From Clostridiales bacterium (GTDB lineage: Bacteria; Bacillota; Clostridia; Oscillospirales; Butyricicoccaceae), in contig DYCA01000001.1 in the NCBI GenBank assembly GCA_019418305.1, forward strand, positions 1 through 20,753: a stretch of DNA of 20,753 nucleotides, written 5' to 3'. The notes under the pieces are model-generated. The model did no database searches. It was not told where the DNA came from and saw nothing but the letters and a program-made list of their open reading frames with translations. A program made the translations under genes and the position numbers. Each line of letters begins with the position of its first letter. Position 1 is the stretch's first letter. Shown here one piece after another: positions 15,555-20,753 of this stretch.

Positions 15555-18118
15555 GCGTCAACCTCCTTTTTCGGGATATATCCCAATTGTTCGAGGAATC
15601 CATTCAGTTTATCCTCGGCAGCTTTCCGCTCATCCAGTAGCGCGGTAACAGAAACATGGTATTTCTCCCACAGCTTGCTAACCGCACGAATGGTTTTTTG
15701 AACCTCGGCAGAAAGGTAGTCGTCCAGTTCCTCGACAAACCCGTCATGAAGAAGCTGCATTACAAGGTCTTCGCATTGTTCCTCGGTCAACTCTTCGCGG
15801 ATGGCATTGATTTTTTCCTGCAGTTCGGATTCTTTTTTCTTAACCTCTCTGTTCAGGCGGTTCTTTTCCTTCTTAAGCGCAGCAATCTGCTTCAGAGAAG
15901 CCTTTGCCTCATCTGTTCCAAGGCTCTTGAGATAGGTTTCCACTTCTTTGACAGATGGCTCTTTCGGCTCTTTCTCTTCATCACCGTCATCGGAATCCTC
16001 ATCGTCTGTTTCCATTTCGATGGAGGCTACATATGCCATCAAGTCAGCCTGGGCGTTTTCCGCATCGTCACGGAGCCTATGCAGTTCTTCCAGTTCGTCA
16101 GCGAAGTGCTCTGAGGCAATCTTGTCATCACTGACGAGCGAGGCGACAAAGCCTTCGGAACTGATGGTTTTGAAAACATTCTTGATGCGGATGACTTCCT
16201 TGACATCAACTTTTGTTTCTTTTCCATCGACCGACTGCTCGATCTCTGTATATTCACGGACAGTGTAGCTGTGTTCCCACCAGTTAGCGAATACGCCCTG
16301 GCATTGAAACTGATCCAGAATGCCGAGCGGTTCAAGCGTCTCCACGAGAAGATTGGTAAACTTTATGGCAAACTCGGCAATACCCATATCGGTATGAACA
16401 CTGTTGACGGCGAGAGCGGCTTCTATCCAGAAATCTTCAAATGCTCCGTGCATTCGCTCCTTTGCGCTAAGAACGCCCGCATGATCTGAAATGTAGGATT
16501 TAATCATTCCTTTTGTGGCGCATCTCTTCAGGAAGTCGGAGTATCCGTCTCCTCTGTCAGAAAAGATGTCCGCAGGGGCTATATCGTACTTTGCAATCAG
16601 TCCGTTCAATGCCTCAATCTCTACATTCGGTACGCCACCGAGCATATGCGCACGGACATCATGCGGCTCCTGCGGCGGAGCATTGTCGACATAGCGACTA
16701 ATGTTGAGATTAGCATCGTTTGTCTTTTCATCAAGAATATCCGCAATCTTTACGATCTTAGAATATCCGGGGACCTCGACCATATTATCGAATACCCAGA
16801 CGATTTTCTCGGTATCTTCCGGGCGCAGGAAGTTCTGATTCTTGCCTTCACCATATTCCGCATCGGCATTGATGATTAGCACCTTGTCCTTAAGTTTCTT
16901 AGGCTTCTTTTTGTTGATAACCAGAAGACAGGTAGGGATAGTGGTGCCGTAAAACAAATCAGGCGGCAGGCTGATAATTGCCTGTACAATATCCTGTTTG
17001 TCCGTGAGAATGCCCTTACGGATAGTTTTCTCCGCACCGCCACGGAACAAAACGCCGTGAGGCATGACCGTTATCATCATGCCGTCCGGTTTTGTGCTGG
17101 CAATCATGTGCTGCACAAACATCAAATCGGCTTTTTTGCCGGTCTGAGGAGCCCACCCATAGACAAAGCGGTTCTGGCACTTCATTTTATCGTTCTTTGT
17201 ATAATTCTGTGAGAATGGAGGATTTGCAATCACGCGGTCAAACTGACGCACCGATCCGTTCTTCTGCCAATATGGTTCCATCAGGGTATCGCCGTGCTGA
17301 ATGTCGGCATCCTTGATGTCGTGCATGATCATATTCATCTTACAAATCGACCATACCGTTGCAGCATCGTCCTGCCCGAACAGAGCCAGCTTACGTCCAT
17401 CGCCGCCTTGCTCCTCAACATACTGCTTGCTGTGAATAAGCATACCGCCGCTGCCGACCGTGGGATCGTATATTTCCATGTTTTCCTGCGGCTTAATGAT
17501 TCGCACCATCAGTTGAACGACAGTTGACGGCGTATAGAATTCTCCGCCTTTCTTTCCGGCAGAGTCCGCAAAGTTCTTGATCATGTATTCATAAGCTGCT
17601 CCAAGCAGGTCGGGGAACACAAAATTATCATTTGTCAGCTTGTACTTATTGAAATGCCAGACAAGTTGAACGAGGCGCTCATTTGTAATGATCTGCTTGT
17701 TCTTAACCTTTTTTGCAAAATCAATGTTCTTCAAAACGCCATCAAGCTGGATGTTTTCTTTTTCTATGGCAACAAGGGCGCGTTTCAGCTTGGCAGCAAC
17801 ATCCACTTTGACATGGAGCAGTCCCGTCCAGCCATCGCCGTTATCCTCGCACTCCCAACGCGCCTCACGAGGCACAAAAAAAGTACTGCCGTAAGAAGTC
17901 TTATCCTCAAGAAAATCCTCCAGTTCTTCCGGCGTCAAATCATCTTTATATTCCGCTTCCAGTTCTTTACGTTTCTGCATGAAGTTATCGGAAAGTCTCT
18001 TTAGAAAGAGCATTCCAAAGATGTATTCCTTAAACTCAGAAGCGTCCATTTTGCCACGGAGAATATCTGCTGCTTTCAACAGATGGCTTTCCAATTGAGA
18101 TATTGTTAATTTAGGCAT
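15551..18118 (-). CDS. hsdM: Type I restriction-modification DNA methyltransferase subunit HsdM (long form)
   Basis: This 855-residue adenine-N6 methyltransferase works with HsdS. An N-terminal helical domain (about 1-165) is followed by the catalytic domain: GGEFYTP (191-197), motif I DPTVGSGG (218-225) for S-adenosylmethionine and motif IV NPPF (299-302) for the target adenine. It is longer than the classical enzymes of about 500 residues. The extra C-terminus includes a very acidic stretch (about 702-721, rich in Asp and Glu), a predicted coiled coil (about 742-780) and a further helix bundle. ATG 18118 has GGGAG upstream. It is the first RM gene, 137 nt after the XRE gene. It overlaps hsdS by 4 nt. 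Confidence 0.95.
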   Translation of the reverse strand: MPKLTISQLESHLLKAADILRGKMDASEFKEYIFGMLFLKRLSDNFMQKRKELEAEYKDDLTPEELEDFLEDKTSYGSTFFVPREARWECEDNGDGWTGLLHVKVDVAAKLKRALVAIEKENIQLDGVLKNIDFAKKVKNKQIITNERLVQLVWHFNKYKLTNDNFVFPDLLGAAYEYMIKNFADSAGKKGGEFYTPSTVVQLMVRIIKPQENMEIYDPTVGSGGMLIHSKQYVEEQGGDGRKLALFGQDDAATVWSICKMNMIMHDIKDADIQHGDTLMEPYWQKNGSVRQFDRVIANPPFSQNYTKNDKMKCQNRFVYGWAPQTGKKADLMFVQHMIASTKPDGMMITVMPHGVLFRGGAEKTIRKGILTDKQDIVQAIISLPPDLFYGTTIPTCLLVINKKKPKKLKDKVLIINADAEYGEGKNQNFLRPEDTEKIVWVFDNMVEVPGYSKIVKIADILDEKTNDANLNISRYVDNAPPQEPHDVRAHMLGGVPNVEIEALNGLIAKYDIAPADIFSDRGDGYSDFLKRCATKGMIKSYISDHAGVLSAKERMHGAFEDFWIEAALAVNSVHTDMGIAEFAIKFTNLLVETLEPLGILDQFQCQGVFANWWEHSYTVREYTEIEQSVDGKETKVDVKEVIRIKNVFKTISSEGFVASLVSDDKIASEHFADELEELHRLRDDAENAQADLMAYVASIEMETDDEDSDDGDEEKEPKEPSVKEVETYLKSLGTDEAKASLKQIAALKKEKNRLNREVKKKESELQEKINAIREELTEEQCEDLVMQLLHDGFVEELDDYLSAEVQKTIRAVSKLWEKYHVSVTALLDERKAAEDKLNGFLEQLGYIPKKEVDA

Positions 18119-18255
18119 GATAAATTCTCCCTCATGTTTTATTAGTTGTCATTTGGCTTCGGTGCACACCTTGTATTCCGCTAGGTGCGGCCCAGAATGT
18201 CTTTGCTGTTTCCGTGCTCCACCATCTGGATATTGGTGAACAAATACACCGCATC

Positions 18256-18957
18256 TTACCAAGCGAGCTGTTCTCTGTTTTCCTCATAAAGCAGCCTTGG
18301 CAGCTTGCGCAGATAGGTATTCAATACACCAATTGCGTTTTCCATATGAACCTGGGAAATCAAATCATATTCCACAGAACAATAGCCACACGCATCCAAC
18401 ACTCGTTGGGCCTCTTTCATCTGCTCGGATTTTTCCTCACGTATTTGCGCCGAAATGCTGTCGTGGGTGACCTGGTACATATGATAGGCAAACAAGCTTT
18501 GCTTGATTTTCTCCATCACAGTTTTGAACTCTGTGCTGGTGAGAAAATCATTCAGAACCACTGTGTCTTTGGTAAAATACATCTGCGGCTCTTCTTCGTT
18601 GCTGGAATTTTCTTTGCATCGAACCAATTCTTCGATTGCGCCGTCGCTCAAATTCAGCTGTTCGGAAATATCATGATATTCTCGTTTGCGGGAGTTAGAC
18701 AGTCCCAGCAAATATTCCACCGACACATCGTAAAAATCCGCAAAGGCGACCAGATACTCGATGCTCATGCTACGGGTGCGGCCATACAGAGGATGGACTG
18801 GATCGTTGATTTCATAATTTTTGAGATTTGTATGGCTGATGTTGACACCACGCTCCGCAAGCTGCTTGGAAAGCTGTTCAAAGGACAGCTTTTTTTCTTT
18901 GCGCAGATCTTCCAGCCGCTCTTTGGTCAGCGCCATCCTTGCTTCGTCATACAGCAT
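18256..18957 (-). CDS. XRE-family HTH regulator upstream of the RM operon
   Basis: This 233-residue protein has an N-terminal Cro/C1-type HTH over about residues 10-85 (LEDLRKEKKLSFEQLSKQLA, VNISHTNLKNYEIND, then YLVAFADFYDVSVEYLLGLS). The C-terminal 145 residues are helical and not recognised; there is no visible Ser-Lys autoprotease motif. ATG 18957 has GGGAGG upstream. It precedes hsdM in the same direction with a 137-nt gap in which I see no clear promoter or terminator, so it may be co-transcribed with the RM genes. A 31-bp inverted repeat upstream is a likely binding site. A role in keeping restriction low on entry, or in control of the element, is inference. Confidence 0.85.
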   Translation of the reverse strand: MLYDEARMALTKERLEDLRKEKKLSFEQLSKQLAERGVNISHTNLKNYEINDPVHPLYGRTRSMSIEYLVAFADFYDVSVEYLLGLSNSRKREYHDISEQLNLSDGAIEELVRCKENSSNEEEPQMYFTKDTVVLNDFLTSTEFKTVMEKIKQSLFAYHMYQVTHDSISAQIREEKSEQMKEAQRVLDACGYCSVEYDLISQVHMENAIGVLNTYLRKLPRLLYEENREQLAW

Positions 18958-18983
18958 GAGTTGATCCTCCCGTCCATTTGTAA

Positions 18984-19013
18984 ACTATAATTTATAAATA
19001 AATCATTTTTGAA
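18984..19013 (-). promoter_or_regulatory. Possible promoter of the XRE-RM operon
   Basis: On the minus strand TTCAAA (19013-19008) and TATAGT (18989-18984) are 18 nt apart. The -10 overlaps a GTAAAC half-site (18980-18985) also found in the large inverted repeat upstream. The surrounding DNA is very AT-rich, so other -10 choices exist. Confidence 0.45.
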
Positions 19014-19061
19014 ACTAAAATAATTTATGGTTGATATACCGATTCAAGCACCTTCCTGCGG

Positions 19062-19067
19062 TATAAT
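19062..19067 (+). promoter_or_regulatory. Probable -10 of the divergent element transcript
   Basis: A perfect TATAAT lies just before the 31-bp inverted repeat and 135 nt before the Cys-rich VLP gene. The -35 at ideal spacing (CCGATT) is poor, so an activator may be needed or the site may be fortuitous. Confidence 0.4.
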
Positions 19068-19077
19068 TCAATTAGAG

Positions 19078-19108
19078 TTTACGGTTTACAACTATTATAA
19101 ACCGTAAA
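19078..19108. repeat. 31-bp inverted repeat, candidate XRE operator
   Basis: TTTACGGTTTA (19078-19088) and TAAACCGTAAA (19098-19108) are perfect 11-bp arms around a 9-nt spacer. GTTTAC half-sites occur at 19077-19082 and 19084-19089. The repeat lies between two divergent transcription units, immediately after the plus-strand -10, where a bound repressor would block both. No T run follows, so it is not a terminator. Confidence 0.75.
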
Positions 19109-19201
19109 TCTCACAAAATCAATTCTTTACATGAAACGGAGTGAAGCGCATAGAAAAATATTTGCACAAGATGCAACCGCGAAGCTGGGAGGAAAAACAA
19201 T

Positions 19202-19561
19202 TTGTTGATTCAAATGACACCCAAGCAAAGGAGAAAAGCCAATGCGCTAATTCGAAAATCTTGCTGCAATTATGACCGCGGCAACTGTATCGCACTGGAC
19301 GATGGCGAACCTTGTGTCTGTGTACAAAGTATCTCTTATTCTCTGTGCTGCACTTGGTTCCGGGATTGGGTTCTGCCGGGCGCTCCAGCTTTATATGCCG
19401 AGATCACAAAACCAAAGGGGTTGAAGCGATGCGCAGAATGCGGCTCGCCGTTCCTGGCAAAGTCCAACCGCGCTAAGTATTGTTCTGATTGTGCCCGCAA
19501 GGTGCACCGTCGTCAGAAAACAGCAAGTGACAGGAAACGGAGGTCGAATACGGACAAATAG
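19202..19561 (+). CDS. Cysteine-rich VLP-family protein of mobile elements
   Basis: This 119-residue protein belongs to the Cys-rich VLP family commonly encoded on clostridial integrative and mobilizable elements; its biochemical role is unknown. An N-terminal cluster (Cys21, 22, 29, 38, 40, 49, 50) is followed by a zinc-ribbon-like RCAECG (76-81) and YCSDC (93-97), then a basic tail (VHRRQK, DRKRRS) that could bind DNA. I favour the TTG at 19202, which is 9 nt after GGGAGG. The ATG at 19214 (MTPKQRR) matches where many relatives begin but has no ribosome site of its own. It opens the plus-strand element gene row, with repA next. Confidence 0.8.
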   Translation: MLIQMTPKQRRKANALIRKSCCNYDRGNCIALDDGEPCVCVQSISYSLCCTWFRDWVLPGAPALYAEITKPKGLKRCAECGSPFLAKSNRAKYCSDCARKVHRRQKTASDRKRRSNTDK

Positions 19562-19677
19562 AGATTCCAAAAGCCGGATATATTCTCGGTTTCCGGCCTG
19601 GCAATCATGGAGGTGAATAGCAATACCCATTATCGCTCAGAAATCGCGTTCTAATTGTCCGCATGGAGGTACCTGTC

Positions 19678-20076
19678 ATGGCTACAAAACCCTTTTACAT
19701 TCATCAGAAGCCGCCAGCCCAAAGTTTTATACGACTGCCCAATTTTCTGTTTGAGGCACCAAGTTTTTGCTCCTTGTCAAGTGAAGCAAAACTGTTGTAT
19801 GCGATGATCCTGCGTCGAACGGATTTGTCCCGCAAAAACGGATGGGCCGACGATTATGGCAAAATTTATCTGTATTACCCCATCAACGAGGTGTGCGAGC
19901 TGCTGCACTGTGGCCGTCAAAAAGCGGTGGACACGCTGCGGGAGCTGCAATATGCAGATCTTGTATCCATCAAAAAACAGGGGTGTGGAAAACCCAACCG
20001 TATCTACCCAAAACACTATGAAGCGGTTTCGAACACCGACTTCAAGAAATCCGGTTATGGAACGCCGGAAGTCTGA
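19678..20076 (+). CDS. RepA-type replication initiator, shortened
   Basis: The 132-residue product matches the N-terminal winged-helix domain of RepA-family initiators found on Firmicute plasmids and integrative elements: RLPNFLFEAPSFCSLSSEAK, then LLYAMILRRTDLS, YLYYPINEVCELL and KKQGCGKPNRIYPK. ATG 19678 has GGAGG 8 nt upstream; an ATG at 19663 overlaps that site. The protein stops just after the conserved domain, while relatives usually extend with a variable linker and C-terminal domain. In the same frame after the stop are EVRKPDG, another stop, and a stretch ending QFNSIHSLP that still resembles the family linker. The gene therefore looks truncated by nonsense mutations and 3' loss, and autonomous initiator activity is doubtful. 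Confidence 0.75.
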   Translation: MATKPFYIHQKPPAQSFIRLPNFLFEAPSFCSLSSEAKLLYAMILRRTDLSRKNGWADDYGKIYLYYPINEVCELLHCGRQKAVDTLRELQYADLVSIKKQGCGKPNRIYPKHYEAVSNTDFKKSGYGTPEV

Positions 20077-20170
20077 ATAATGAATTCGACAAGTACAGTA
20101 ATCCGCTTTCTTGAAGTGCGAAAACCGGACGGTAGATAAAAAGAAAAAGATAAATATACCCAGTTTAATT
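20077..20170 (+). pseudogene. Decayed remainder of repA linker
   Basis: Reading on in the repA frame past the stop at 20074-20076, the translation contains FLEVRKPDGR, a stop, then KEKDKYTQFNSIHS. This resembles the linker that follows the RepA N-terminal domain. No C-terminal domain is found. From 20171 to 20395 I see no convincing gene. Confidence 0.4.
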
Positions 20171-20395
20171 CGATTCATTCCCTTCCTATCCGAGCTATTT
20201 TGTGCGGGCTTTTCCGGCGAAAACCCCGGAAGGGAAGGGATGGGAAAGGAGCTCTATGAGAATTTTCTCAGGCTTTAAAACTATCTGTTTCCCCTCTGTG
20301 TATGGGAACAATCTTTGGCAGCTGTGTATCGCCGGGAAGGAGAGTGAGATGGGCTGAGTTGAGCCGGAAAGGTTTTGCTGTTGGGGCAATACACT

Positions 20396-20569
20396 ATGTC
20401 CAGCCAAGAAAAACGTCAAAATCCATATGAGATCGAACTGCCACAGTCCATCATTGATTCCTTCGCCCGATTTCTTGTCCCCGAAATTCAGAAATTCTAC
20501 GCCAGCGAACAGGGGCAAAAAGAGCTTGCGGCATGGGGAAAGAAATATTCTGATAAAAGCAGGGAGTAA
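20396..20569 (+). CDS. Small conserved mobile-element protein (57 residues)
   Basis: The sequence (MSSQEKRQNPYEIELPQSII, then FARFLVPEIQKFYASEQGQK) resembles short proteins repeatedly seen on clostridial integrative elements near replication and recombination genes. No function is known to me. It is soluble, mixed-charge and probably helical. ATG 20396 is chosen over an in-frame TTG at 20375, which has poor ribosome-site spacing; GGGG at 20383-20386 is the best candidate site. A strong terminator follows 24 nt after the stop, marking the end of this transcript. Confidence 0.6.
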   Translation: MSSQEKRQNPYEIELPQSIIDSFARFLVPEIQKFYASEQGQKELAAWGKKYSDKSRE

Positions 20570-20592
20570 GGTAAAATTCAAAAATGATATGC

Positions 20593-20625
20593 AAAAGGAT
20601 GCCCTGGTTTGGGGCATCCTTTTTT
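20593..20625 (+). terminator. Intrinsic terminator after the small element protein
   Basis: AAGGATGCCC (20595-20604) and GGGCATCCTT (20612-20621) form a perfect 10-bp stem with a 7-nt loop, followed by a T run. It ends the plus-strand element genes. The last 128 nt of the window contain no confidently identified gene. Confidence 0.9.
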
Positions 20626-20753
20626 GTCGCAGTACGGGGGGAGAATGTTTTGCCCAAAGGGCATTTCGCCTGTTTCTGAAAACAAGAAAAATCTTATCTG
20701 TTTAGCTGCGCCGCATTTGTTAGGGTTATTGGATGGCTGAATCACTCTTATTA

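Noticed and set aside
19609..19656. 15-codon ORF MEVNSNTHYRSEIAF before repA
   Set aside because: It vaguely resembles short element peptides but is too short and has no good ribosome site; perhaps a remnant.
20645..20740. 31-codon ORF at the right edge of the window
   Set aside because: There is a GGGGGAG just upstream, but spacing is short, it follows a terminator and no family is recognised.

Overview
The window looks like a chromosome segment of a gut-type anaerobic Firmicute (class Clostridia, probably Oscillospiraceae-like). The evidence is a tryptophan T-box leader, strong Shine-Dalgarno sites, an SLH-anchored surface protein, and several protein families common on clostridial integrative or mobilizable elements (serine recombinase with zinc ribbon, Cys-rich VLP protein, RepA N-terminal protein). 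The organism call is inference from gene content; no rRNA or other taxonomic marker is present.

Region 1 (1-1890, minus strand) is the start of a trp operon. A consensus promoter drives a Trp-specific T-box leader with its own terminator. A second terminator-like hairpin follows, then trpE, then the first codons of trpG overlapping trpE by 4 nt.

Region 2 (2083-7568, plus strand) holds a regulator with an N-terminal excisionase/MerR-like HTH and a C-terminal LuxR-type HTH. Its putative promoter carries a perfect palindrome between the -35 and -10. After its terminator comes a 1267-residue secreted protein: signal peptide, SGNH/GDSL hydrolase, long beta-solenoid-like repeat region and three SLH domains. 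Its mRNA leader contains three successive hairpins.

Region 3 (about 7480-20753) appears to be a genomic island. At its left edge, an XRE regulator is translationally coupled to a serine recombinase. The recombinase ORF runs in frame through an apparent terminator and into a decayed tyrosine-recombinase C-terminus, which suggests insertion into an older integrase gene. Next come about 500 bp of non-coding DNA with direct and inverted repeats. The main cargo is a type I restriction-modification operon on the minus strand: XRE regulator, hsdM, hsdS, hsdR and a YgjP-like zinc metallopeptidase, with tight overlaps. A 31-bp inverted repeat separates the XRE gene from divergent plus-strand element genes: a Cys-rich VLP protein, a shortened repA and a 57-residue conserved small protein followed by a strong terminator.

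How it fits together: HsdM and HsdS should methylate a bipartite DNA target and, with HsdR, cut unmethylated DNA. The metallopeptidase is a frequent but poorly understood companion of such operons. The recombinase, RepA and VLP genes are the apparent remains of the vehicle that delivered it. No CRISPR array, tRNA or rRNA was seen. The most unusual items are the chimeric recombinase ORF, the coupled RM-metallopeptidase operon with its putative operator, and the double-terminator trp leader. I see no complete system that I would call wholly undescribed.
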